A stretch of 64,000 nucleotides of DNA from NCBI RefSeq assembly GCF_000612725.1, contig NZ_HG964454.1, positions 20,109 through 84,108 on the forward strand, given 5' to 3'. This DNA comes from Mycolicibacterium austroafricanum. Its GTDB lineage: Bacteria; Actinomycetota; Actinomycetes; Mycobacteriales; Mycobacteriaceae. The translations under genes and the position numbers were made by a program. Positions 24,522-33,146 of this stretch are shown one piece after another. The notes under the pieces are model-generated. The model searched no databases. It saw only the letters and a program-made list of their open reading frames with translations, and had not been told where the DNA came from. The first letter of the stretch is position 1, and every line of letters begins with the position of its first letter.

Positions 24522-27500
24522 TTACTCAGCTTCGAATGCCGACTGTTCGAACTTGAGGGTTTGGGAGTTCTCCCTAATAGTGCGAACCTTCGATTCGTCG
24601 AAGCCGCGGTCGGCGACGGCGGTGATGTCGAGTCGGACTTCCAGGTGGACCCCGTCGACGGCAGCCAGGTGCTGGATGACTTCGCTGGTGATCTTGCCGA
24701 AGTCGCGTGCGTAGAAGTCGGGGTTGAGTTTCACCGTGCCGAAATACCGCGTCAGTTCCGGCCTCGGTGGTGACGGTGGAACCGGCGGTGACGTCGGGCC
24801 GGGCCGCTGAGGGCCGGGACCCGGACCAGGAGGTGCTGGCCCCGGCGGTTCGGGCGGCGGTACGTCGCGCTCGCGCTGCCGCTCAGCTCGCCGTGGTTGC
24901 ACAAGGAGGAGTCCATCGACGGTAGCGGGGATAGCGCCGTCTGGGTCAGTCGGCAGTACCAAACCGTTGTAGCGCGATCCGTCCCAACCGTCGGCTAGGG
25001 CGAAACCTTGGTTCTGCCAGTCGATTGGCGTATCAAGCACCGATAGGATTCCGTCTTCCAGGACTTTCCGATCGCGGAGTCTTGCGAGATAGGGGTAAGT
25101 GGTGAAGTAGTCCCACAGGGTTCCCAAGCTGATGTGGCCGTCGCGGTCGAAGACCGACGCCAATGTGGTGTCGAGATCGAGTCGGATCGCAGCTGATGCC
25201 CGCTGCAAAACTAGCTCGGACTTCTCCATGAGCCGGGCGGCTGTTCGAAGTGCCAGATTGTCTGGGCTACCTTCGGCTTTGATCGCTTCGAGTTGCAGCG
25301 GACGGGTTGGGTCGGGTTGCGCGGGCACCAATGCCCAGTGGTAGGCGCCCAGCAGCCTGTCTTTGGCGGTGCGGTTCGAACGCTCAAGGCGCTCGACAGC
25401 CTGCTGACGCTGTTGGGAGGTGAGGTTGAGAACGCCATCGGCGTTGTCGCGGACGTACTTCCAGGCCAGGTAATCGCGGATCGAGGCCTGCAGTTCCTCG
25501 TATCGTGCCGCATCAGCGGCAAGAAAGACCAGCATGTTGCGGTTGGTGCGGACGCCGGTGCCGCGCCGTTCCAATACCTCGTGCGACCACTGGTAGGCCG
25601 GTGAGTCGGTTCCCTGCCGGCGTTCGTGGACGTGGGCTGGAGGCACGATCACGAGCCGTGCTTCCTGTCCGTCGGGAACATCGGCCGAGGAATCAGGGGC
25701 GACGTGCACCGCAGCGAAGCCGTTGGCCGCTGGAGTCCGGTGGTCCTGTAGACGACGCACGACTTCAGCCCACACCTCTTCGGGGTGAAGGCGTTCGGCG
25801 TAGTCGCGGGCGGTGCGGGTGGTGTTGGCCTGGGTGTCGAACCAGTACTGCTCGGCGGACGAGTAAAAGTACGTTGCTCGGTCGGCGAGCTGGTTGAGCG
25901 CGGAGTAGAAGTTGCCCGGTATGTCACCGGGCAAGGCGGTGCCGAGGAATACCCGCTGCTTGTTAACGCCTTTGTGGGCGCTGTTGAGTGTCGGTGTGGC
26001 GCCGACGAACACGGTACGGGCCAGCCGTTGGGTGATGAACCGCTTACCCAGTAGATCGGGATTGTCCCGATCCACTTGGGAAGGAATGGCATTGGCCCCA
26101 TCGACATCGGTGTCGATAATGACTTTCCACTGGTCTTCCAGATATTGGGTGATTTCGGTCATAACTTCTGAATCGCGCAGCGGTACCGAGCCGGGCATGA
26201 TCAGCGGCGCGGTGTCGTTGCTGCGCCACAGCGACCCAACGATGGTGTTCATCAGCCGCAGCACACCGCGGGTGCGTTGGAAGCGTTCCAGGGTGGACCA
26301 CTCCTGGTAGAGCCGATCGAACAATTCGGGGTGGATCGGGTAGGTACTGCGGACGCGGTCTATGTAGGCGTTTTCGGTGACCTCGTTGGGGAATTCGGCG
26401 TGGTGCTGGCGGTAGAACTTGACCACCGCGTTAGCGGTGGCGTTGATCTGGGCCAGGTCCTCCCCATCGGGGGCAATAAATAGTCGGCGCTTGACGATCT
26501 CGAAGGACTCTTCCGGGTTTGCCGCCTTCCACTGGTCAGCCACCCGGCGCACGATGTTCTGCAAGCGGCGTAGCGCTTCGCGTCCATTCTCGCCGCCGAC
26601 CTCTTCCTCGCTGATGAGACCGTCCCCGTCAGTGTCCCGCGCTGAGGCGGGGATGGAGATGACGACAAGCGCCCCCGGAACGGCTTTGGCAGTCTCAGTG
26701 AGAGTTTGGGCGAAGGTGAACTGGGTGTCGAAGGTGCCGCCGGGTAAGTCGTCGCGTCCGTAGAGTTGGCGTGCATAGGCTACCCATTCGTCGATCAGGA
26801 TGACCGCGGGGGCATATTGCGCGAGCAGTTGACGCAGGCTGTCGCCGGGATTGGTGGAGGTGCGGTCGGCTTCGGCGACGACCTCATAGGCTTCGCTGCC
26901 GCCCAGCTGCCAGGCCAGCTCACCCCAGAGGGTGTTGATCCTAGTCCCGTCCGGTTTGGGTTTGAGCCCGGACGGTTCGAGATGATTTCCAACCAAAGCG
27001 ACGCGGCGGATAGTGCGGTCAAGTCGGATCGGGCCGAGCAGGTCCTGAATCTCCTGCGGGTAGTCGGTAACCGGCCGACCCGACGCGAGGTGCCACAGCG
27101 CAAGCATGGAGTGGGTTTTGCCGCCGCCGAAGTTGGTCTGCAGGTTGATCACTGGAGAGGCGTTCATGTCGCTGGAGAGCCGACCAACGGCACGGGTAAT
27201 CAAATCACGCAAGCCCCCTGTGAGGAACGTGCGACGGAAGAACTCGACGGGGTCGGTGTACTCAGGATCGCCCTCGCCACGGGCCACCATCGCCAGGTCG
27301 GCGGCAAATTCAGCGGCCCGGAAATTTCCCCTGGCCACGTCGTCATGGGGGCGCAGTACCTCTCGCCACGGTAGAAGGCCAGTAGAGCCGACCTCCGTCG
27401 CGCCGGCGGCCTTGACTACGCGACGGTCCTCCTGCTCCGAGGAAACGCGGCGCAGGTCGACGCGAGACCGCTTGACCTCATCTGCAGCATCGGGCGCCCC

Positions 27501-27893
27501 GATGGCCCGCAGGAGACGCTCGGCGGTATCCAGTGCGCGATAGGCGTCGTCGGTGGAGAAGGGCTCGTGGTGTGCCTCGCGGTCACGAACTTCCCGCATC
27601 TCGCTGGCCAAGCTCTGCTCTGCGCGAGATAGTCTGTCCCCGAAAGGATACCAACCCGGAATAGCCTTGCCGGTGATGTTCTCGGTCAGCATTCGTAACC
27701 CGTTCTGCGGGTCGACGGGGTTGTACTTCTTGTCGGCATTGGCCCCTTTGCCGGCGTCTTTGGCCGCTAGCAGCAGCGTCCAGTTTTTGTCCGGCGGAAT
27801 CTTGTCTCGCGTCGCCCCGGTAATGAATGTGTCCAGCGCCTGGCCGAGCAGTTCAAGTGCCAGCCGGATACGTTCACGGTTACTCGTAGCCAC
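24522..27893 (-). CDS. DUF499 AAA+-type ATPase with HEPN-like N-terminus
   Basis: 1,123 residues, GTG at 27893 abutting the stop of the methyltransferase (TAAGTG). The N-terminal 130 residues match the Swt1-like HEPN region, with RDREAH at 103-108 fitting the RX4H ribonuclease signature of HEPN domains. The ATPase core has Walker A TNFGGGKTHSMLAL (GGGKT 256-260) and VILIDEWVAYARQL as Walker B, both typical of DUF499. Near residue 1000 there is a Pro-rich linker, then a C-terminal domain with RYFGTVKLNPDFYARDFGKI. DUF499 proteins are known from defence islands beside DUF1156 methyltransferases and SNF2 helicases, as here. The ATPase may gate the nuclease or helicase. Confidence 0.88.
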   Translation of the reverse strand: MATSNRERIRLALELLGQALDTFITGATRDKIPPDKNWTLLLAAKDAGKGANADKKYNPVDPQNGLRMLTENITGKAIPGWYPFGDRLSRAEQSLASEMREVRDREAHHEPFSTDDAYRALDTAERLLRAIGAPDAADEVKRSRVDLRRVSSEQEDRRVVKAAGATEVGSTGLLPWREVLRPHDDVARGNFRAAEFAADLAMVARGEGDPEYTDPVEFFRRTFLTGGLRDLITRAVGRLSSDMNASPVINLQTNFGGGKTHSMLALWHLASGRPVTDYPQEIQDLLGPIRLDRTIRRVALVGNHLEPSGLKPKPDGTRINTLWGELAWQLGGSEAYEVVAEADRTSTNPGDSLRQLLAQYAPAVILIDEWVAYARQLYGRDDLPGGTFDTQFTFAQTLTETAKAVPGALVVISIPASARDTDGDGLISEEEVGGENGREALRRLQNIVRRVADQWKAANPEESFEIVKRRLFIAPDGEDLAQINATANAVVKFYRQHHAEFPNEVTENAYIDRVRSTYPIHPELFDRLYQEWSTLERFQRTRGVLRLMNTIVGSLWRSNDTAPLIMPGSVPLRDSEVMTEITQYLEDQWKVIIDTDVDGANAIPSQVDRDNPDLLGKRFITQRLARTVFVGATPTLNSAHKGVNKQRVFLGTALPGDIPGNFYSALNQLADRATYFYSSAEQYWFDTQANTTRTARDYAERLHPEEVWAEVVRRLQDHRTPAANGFAAVHVAPDSSADVPDGQEARLVIVPPAHVHERRQGTDSPAYQWSHEVLERRGTGVRTNRNMLVFLAADAARYEELQASIRDYLAWKYVRDNADGVLNLTSQQRQQAVERLERSNRTAKDRLLGAYHWALVPAQPDPTRPLQLEAIKAEGSPDNLALRTAARLMEKSELVLQRASAAIRLDLDTTLASVFDRDGHISLGTLWDYFTTYPYLARLRDRKVLEDGILSVLDTPIDWQNQGFALADGWDGSRYNGLVLPTDPDGAIPATVDGLLLVQPRRAERQRERDVPPPEPPGPAPPGPGPGPQRPGPTSPPVPPSPPRPELTRYFGTVKLNPDFYARDFGKITSEVIQHLAAVDGVHLEVRLDITAVADRGFDESKVRTIRENSQTLKFEQSAFEAE

Positions 27894-29090
27894 TTACGCC
27901 CCCTCGAAATCCATGGTTGATTGAACCGGCTGCGAGACCGCTATCGTTGCGCCCGAGGAAATTTCGTTCCACGCAGTGCCCAAGGCGTTGAAGTCAACCG
28001 CCAACTTCGTCTCCTTGCGAACTTCCGCAATTGAGAAGAGCAGAAATGCCAACTCCTTACAGAGATCTCGTTCGATCGATGCCGGCACCATAGCCAAGAA
28101 CGTCGAGGCAGCAGGGATTCCGTCTGAAGCAAGCAACCGCGTGAGGTGCATGACCGCTTCCCAAGTACTAATGGACGGGTCTGTCGCGGGATCATATGCA
28201 GGGTCCAGCCTGTCCGGGGCGACAAGAGAAACCTTGCCGGCCCGACTGGTCAGGATGCCCGCGTGGTCCAGATGATCAATCGAGGCATTTCGAGCGCGGG
28301 CAATGTTGTCCGCGTCCCCGTAGGGGCCCCCGCTGAATCCGTACTGGCGGAACCAAGCAATGGCGAAACGGGTATCAGCGTCGAAGTCACCCTCCTGGGC
28401 CATGAGGACCTCGTCCAGGACCTCATTGATCCGCGCAAGCGCAGACCGGACGGGCATTTTTGACCCATCATCTTCAAGAACGGCTGAGTATCTCGAAAAC
28501 ACGGCCATGCCGGGCCCAATCGCCGCTTGCGGCAAATCGACCGGCGCTATTGCTCCTTGCTGCAATTCCTTCAATGTGCCAGGAAGTTCGGCCTTCAGCG
28601 TTGCGATGAATCGGCGACGATCCGTACGGGGAGCATCAAGCGGCCGGGGTCGAAGTGCCAACAAGATTGAGGAGGCCAGAGCGTTTGTTCCGACGCTGAG
28701 CAAACGCACACCCCGCTCACTCCGGACCGGCCATGTCGCCGTCACCGCCCAGCCAGATTGGATCATTCCTTCGAGGAGGGTCTCCCATCCGGTGGAAGCT
28801 TGACCGCCCTCGGTGGTCTCAGATTGTTTGAACGCGTAGTAGACGGTAATCGGGAAATCAGGCAAAGCCGTCTCACGTGCCCGACGGAAAACCTCACGGA
28901 ATCCTTGTTCGAAGAAATCACGCGCACCATCCTTGCCGTTGTGCCTGAATGGGTTGGCGACGAGCTCCTGCACCTTTGGAACCAGCAAGGTACTGAACAA
29001 GTCCGGGTGAATGTTTCGGAGTGAGCGGCGCAACCAAACGTAGAAGTAATCAGAAAGGTCCGAATAGCCAATGTTGTCGTAGTACGGCGG
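27894..29090 (-). pseudogene. DUF1156 DNA methyltransferase, 3' part
   Basis: Host-gene sequence resumes at the Tyr codon of DPPY and reads YYDNIGYSDLSDYFYVWLRR, the signature segment of DUF1156 methyltransferases. It continues with AFEQSET-like AFKQSETTEGGQASTGWETL, then about 300 residues to the stop at 27894, which abuts the DUF499 start. The ATG-started ORF begins at 29033, but the frame is open back through the inner-island end, where a TGA lies a few codons upstream of RNTPKPCTEPPY. Joined to 50133-51724 it makes a continuous 927-residue protein. The inner island separates the halves by 21 kb, so no full-length enzyme can be made. Confidence 0.9.
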
Positions 29091-29115
29091 TTCCGTACAT
29101 GGTTTCGGCGTGTTG
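29086..29115 (-). other. Inner island end site, DUF1156 3' side
   Basis: The minus strand reads GCAACACGCCGAAACC, then ATGTACGGAACCGCC, leading into GTACTACGACAAC of the methyltransferase. The core CCGCC is at 29086-29090. The same GCAACACGC(T/C)GAAACC and ACGGAACC(T/G)CC are found at the corresponding outer-island end. Confidence 0.87.
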
Positions 29116-29164
29116 CGACCGCTTCACTATGAAGCACTGACTGGCGCCGAATCTTTCGTTTCCT

Positions 29165-31003
29165 TCAGCCCCACCGCCGGTAGTGTCCGAGCGTCTCGCG
29201 GTAGGTGTCCAGTTCCTGGTTGTCCCACGTACCGTCGGCCGTCAGCGTTGCCCAGGGTCCTGGTCCGCGAGCCTCGATTTGTTCCCTCAAGCGGATCTCG
29301 GCATAGGGACGTGTTGGTTCGCCGTGGTCCCATTCGCGGTCCGCGACAAACTCGCCTGAATTCGCACGCAAGGCCCCCTGCTCACGAGCTAGCTCCTGCA
29401 CTAGTCCGGTCCGATACTCAACGTCATCGCAGACCGTACGGTAGCGGTCATACCCCGTCAGGTATCCATCGAAGATCGTCTGCAGATCGCTACGTAGAAG
29501 ATGACTTTGGGGATATACCCACCCCGGGCCGCCGCCCCAGCGTGGAAGACGGTCGATCCAGGAATCAAGGACCACCTGCATGTGGAGCACATGGGCGGTG
29601 CGCTTCGGTCCACCCGAGTTCGCCGGGCTGTGCCACTGTGGGGTGGTGAGTAGGTATAGGAGAAGTTCGTCACGGTCGCGGTGGACGGCGACGATACTCA
29701 TCGTTCGCAGCGCGAGCAAGGCGGGGTAATGCTGCAGTTTAATCAACGCCTCATTGCCCGAGAGTGTGCGGCGGGCGTCCAGTAATCGTTGCAGGACGTC
29801 GATCCAAAGCTGGCTATGCGCACCTTCGATGTCGTGATGCACCCCGTCAATCAGGAGGTGGAGTAGAGGCGTAGTCGCCGCCAGCAGTTCGGTGAGTCGT
29901 TCATCCAACGATTCGTACGTGACTCCGCCGTCCACGCGAAGCTCATCAACCACGGATGCGACCTGTTCGGTTTTTCCCATGACGAGGTCGTGCAATTCGA
30001 TTCTTCGGACCGGGTCGGCGAGGCATCGCTTGAGGCGTGCTACCGCGATGGAGGTAGTCAAAGGGGGTTCTGCTAGACGGTCAAGGGCGTCAACACTGGC
30101 GGCCAAATCCGCAAACAACTCGTCGGCAGAAGCAGCGGTGATTACGTGACCCCGGTGTAGGGCGAGTAGTCGTTGTGCGACATCACCTTTCGCCGAGCGG
30201 CTGTCCCAGTAAAGCGGGTAGCGCAAGGGTGCGGCTTCGAGCGAGGCGACGAGGGCCTTGTCCCAATCGCCGGACCATCCGGAAATCAGCAATCCGTACT
30301 CAGAAAATATCCGTGCGAGGAGGTCGCTCCATTCCGCCGGATAGCTGGTGAGCTCATCCACGGTGTTTCGCGTGTCCAATTCGGCGTAGTCACCGTGCAG
30401 TTTGATGAGGGTGACATGGGCGTGGGTCAGCGGCGTCATGCCACCAACGGCTTCGGCGCGTGTGATTATCTGGGGTTGGATTCCGGCGCCGTCTAGCGCC
30501 TGTTCCATCAGTCGGTCGAAGTTCGTGGTGACGATGACTTTGATGGTCCCACGTTTTACCAATTCAGCAATCGCTCGGTGTCCAGGACTGGGGATCTTCA
30601 AGCCCAGCTCCTGGTCAGCTTCGGTGGGGGTGAAGTACTCACGCAGAAGACCTTGTCTTGCCGAGGGGGTTGGTGCCAGTGCAGCAAGTAACGATGAGTA
30701 ACCAAGATCGCCCGACCCGTGTGCAGTCCACCATGCTTCGGGATTCTCCGCAGCGAGGCGATGCGACTCATGGTCATCCGGGCTGTCGGCGACCGCGGCC
30801 TTCTCCACAAGGTTGGTTACAACCCCCCAGCCAGTCGGCATGCCTGCGCCGGTCGAGATACCGGACCCAAGTAGAAGCGCATTGACACCGGGTTGGGCAT
30901 GCATAGCGGTCGCGAGCATGACGCGCGGCGACAGGGCATTACGGGGCGCATTCATTGGTAGTCCTGGTTTATCGGGCAGACAATGGCAGTAGGTTCGAGG
31001 CAC
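29165..31003 (-). CDS. SIR2-family NAD-binding defence protein
   Basis: 612 residues from 31003 (597 if the ATG at 30955 is used). The N-terminal SIR2 domain has NALLLGSGISTGAGMPTGWG, the NAD-binding GxGxS/T-Gxx loop, then IKVIVTTNFDRLMEQALDGA, the LHGDY segment (IKLHGDYAELDTRN) and LLISGWSGDWDKALV. The C-terminal 300 residues are helical with no recognised family. SIR2 domains in phage defence usually degrade NAD+ when triggered. The gene begins 6 bp after brxL and is the last gene of the inner island, so it is probably transcribed with BREX. It may be an abortive back-up when BREX fails, or an independent module. Confidence 0.85.
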   Translation of the reverse strand: MPRTYCHCLPDKPGLPMNAPRNALSPRVMLATAMHAQPGVNALLLGSGISTGAGMPTGWGVVTNLVEKAAVADSPDDHESHRLAAENPEAWWTAHGSGDLGYSSLLAALAPTPSARQGLLREYFTPTEADQELGLKIPSPGHRAIAELVKRGTIKVIVTTNFDRLMEQALDGAGIQPQIITRAEAVGGMTPLTHAHVTLIKLHGDYAELDTRNTVDELTSYPAEWSDLLARIFSEYGLLISGWSGDWDKALVASLEAAPLRYPLYWDSRSAKGDVAQRLLALHRGHVITAASADELFADLAASVDALDRLAEPPLTTSIAVARLKRCLADPVRRIELHDLVMGKTEQVASVVDELRVDGGVTYESLDERLTELLAATTPLLHLLIDGVHHDIEGAHSQLWIDVLQRLLDARRTLSGNEALIKLQHYPALLALRTMSIVAVHRDRDELLLYLLTTPQWHSPANSGGPKRTAHVLHMQVVLDSWIDRLPRWGGGPGWVYPQSHLLRSDLQTIFDGYLTGYDRYRTVCDDVEYRTGLVQELAREQGALRANSGEFVADREWDHGEPTRPYAEIRLREQIEARGPGPWATLTADGTWDNQELDTYRETLGHYRRWG

Positions 31004-31009
31004 AGGGTG

Positions 31010-33136
31010 TCATCGCGCGGTCTCCGTTGTCTCGCGGATGTAGGTGACTCCAAAGGCGACGACCTGCCTGAACTCCTGTCGGCGGCTCCCGATGTCGAAT
31101 TGGCTACCGGACCCTTTTTGGAAGATGTCGAGACCCCGGCCCAGCAGGATCTTCCATCCGGTGTCACTGCGGATGGACCGATCGTGGATGCTGCTGTCCC
31201 AGTGGACGTTGAACTTGATCCCGACCGACGCCGCGCCGTCTTGAATGGTCTTGAGCATCAACAGTTGCTGTTGTTCGTACTCCGGTTTGTCTTCCTTAGT
31301 CACCAAGGTCACCGAGATCTCGTCGGCGGGGTCTTTCGCCGAGGCCAGTATCGCGAGCAGGTCAACAAGGTTGCGACCCTGGTGCGGCGCACGGATATAC
31401 GGGTCGACGATGGTGATCTCGGTGGCGCCGCGCAGGTAGGGCAGCAGCATGGCCTCATAGGAGACACCGCGCTGGTTCTCGTGGAACTCACGATGGCCCT
31501 CGAAGAGCTCGGCTGGCTCTGAAGGAGCGGTAGTCGTGGCGATCTCGGGCTTGGTTGCCTCGACCGACGAGGAATCATCTGTCTTCGTGTCCTCGCACTG
31601 CCGCCGGTGGTAATAGGCGGGGTACTCGTCCTCTTCCAGTGTGGTGACGCCATACCATTCACCGGCCTTGTCGAGATAGCCGAATTTCACCTCCGCCATG
31701 GTGGTGTCGATGCGAAGAATCTGGTCTTTGACGCGCTTGCGACCTTCGACGGCGAACCGGAGGACTTCCTCGACCTGGTCCTTCGACGCCTCGCCATGCG
31801 GGTAGAGGATTTTCATCAGGCCGGAGAACGTCTTGTGGATGCCGTCGCGGTCGCGGGTCGAGATGTCGGAGCCCAGCGTGAAGTGCTGCTGGTAACGGTC
31901 GGAGAAGTCAGCATCGCGCATGGACTTGAGGATCTCGGCGATGTAATCGACGACGAAACCGTAGCCGTCGGAGAACATTTCACCGCGGATTGTGTCGACT
32001 TCCCAGCCGGGGATGTAGAAATGCAGGCGGTCGAGGTAGGCCGAATCGTGGTAGCTCTCGGGCAGTTCGTCGAAAAGATCGGAGTGCTTGAGCATGTAGG
32101 GGACGTTGTGCGATGTGTTGCCCACGAACACCATTGATGCTTCCGCGCCGAGGGTCTCGACGCCCCGGGAGAACGATTTGTTGGCCATGTAGTTCTTCAT
32201 GATGTCGACGAGCGCCTTGTCGGTGCGCTTCTTCTTGCCGGCGAACTCGTCGAAGGCGACGACGTCCCAGTAGCCGACCAGGCCGATGCGGCCGTTGGAG
32301 TTGTTGACGAAGAGTTTAGGGACGGTGACCTCGCCGCCTGAGATGAGCATGCCGTGCGGTGAGAACTCCGAGAAGATGTGCGATTTACCGGTGCCCTTCG
32401 GCCCCAGCTCGACGAGGTTGTAATTGCGCTCCACGAACGGGATGAGCCGAACCAGTTGGATGAGTTTGGCGCGCTTGCCGAACAACTCCGGGTTGAACCC
32501 AATCGACTGGATCAGCAGATCAATCCACTCGTCGGTGGTGAACTCTTGCCGGGACGCCAGGTAGCTCTCAAAGTCGAAGTTGGACAGCTGAATGGGTTTG
32601 ATTGAACCGAGAATCCACGGCACGACCTTGGCGTTCTCGCTGTGAAAGTACTCAATATCGCAGATGCACCACACCCCGCCGACAAGTAGTTTGGGGTGCG
32701 CCGTGATCGTGGCCGGCTCGACGATGACCTGCTTGATCCCGAGGTTGGCGAATGTCGCCTCGTAGACGTCATCCTTGTCGTTGAGCGTGACGGTGACCTT
32801 GTCGATGATCTTGTAGCGTCCGCGTTCGCGGATGGTCGATTTCACCAGCTCGGACTGATTCCGGTGCACGTAGTGATCGGCGAGGATCTGCCGGACCGCG
32901 TCGATGCCGGACTGGATGGTGGCTTCGTCGTCGGAAGCCGCGTATTGCCCGAGCAGATACTCCAGCACATAGGACGGCACGATCGCGTTGCCCTTGACGG
33001 CTTTCACGAGGTCCTTGCGGACGACGACGCCGGCGAAGTGCTCGTTGATCTTGCGGTCGAGTGCCGACGCGGTTGGCGCTGCGCCGGAAGGCGCTTGGTC
33101 AGCGATGTCCTCGCCGATCTCACTGACTTCGCTCAT
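31010..33136 (-). CDS. brxL: BREX protein BrxL with atypical C-terminus
   Basis: 708 residues, ATG at 33136, 10 bp after pglZ. The N-terminal two thirds match BrxL well: NEHFAGVVVRKDLVKAVKG, VPSYVLEYLLGQYAASDDEA, GRYKIIDKVTVTLNDKDDVY, Walker A ELGPKGTGKSHIF (GTGKS 248-252), and VGYWDVVAFDEFAGKK. After about residue 540 the usual Lon-type protease-like domain is absent. Instead there is a domain with ATEITIVDPYIRAPHQGRNL and IHDRSIRSDTGWKILLGRGL, which resembles the phospholipase D-like MIT C-terminal domain (HD/R and DPY motifs). BrxL is a hexameric AAA+ DNA-binding motor needed for type 1 BREX defence. The swapped tail suggests a different effector or DNA contact. Confidence 0.9.
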   Translation of the reverse strand: MSEVSEIGEDIADQAPSGAAPTASALDRKINEHFAGVVVRKDLVKAVKGNAIVPSYVLEYLLGQYAASDDEATIQSGIDAVRQILADHYVHRNQSELVKSTIRERGRYKIIDKVTVTLNDKDDVYEATFANLGIKQVIVEPATITAHPKLLVGGVWCICDIEYFHSENAKVVPWILGSIKPIQLSNFDFESYLASRQEFTTDEWIDLLIQSIGFNPELFGKRAKLIQLVRLIPFVERNYNLVELGPKGTGKSHIFSEFSPHGMLISGGEVTVPKLFVNNSNGRIGLVGYWDVVAFDEFAGKKKRTDKALVDIMKNYMANKSFSRGVETLGAEASMVFVGNTSHNVPYMLKHSDLFDELPESYHDSAYLDRLHFYIPGWEVDTIRGEMFSDGYGFVVDYIAEILKSMRDADFSDRYQQHFTLGSDISTRDRDGIHKTFSGLMKILYPHGEASKDQVEEVLRFAVEGRKRVKDQILRIDTTMAEVKFGYLDKAGEWYGVTTLEEDEYPAYYHRRQCEDTKTDDSSSVEATKPEIATTTAPSEPAELFEGHREFHENQRGVSYEAMLLPYLRGATEITIVDPYIRAPHQGRNLVDLLAILASAKDPADEISVTLVTKEDKPEYEQQQLLMLKTIQDGAASVGIKFNVHWDSSIHDRSIRSDTGWKILLGRGLDIFQKGSGSQFDIGSRRQEFRQVVAFGVTYIRETTETAR

Positions 33137-33146
33137 GGTTGCCCTC

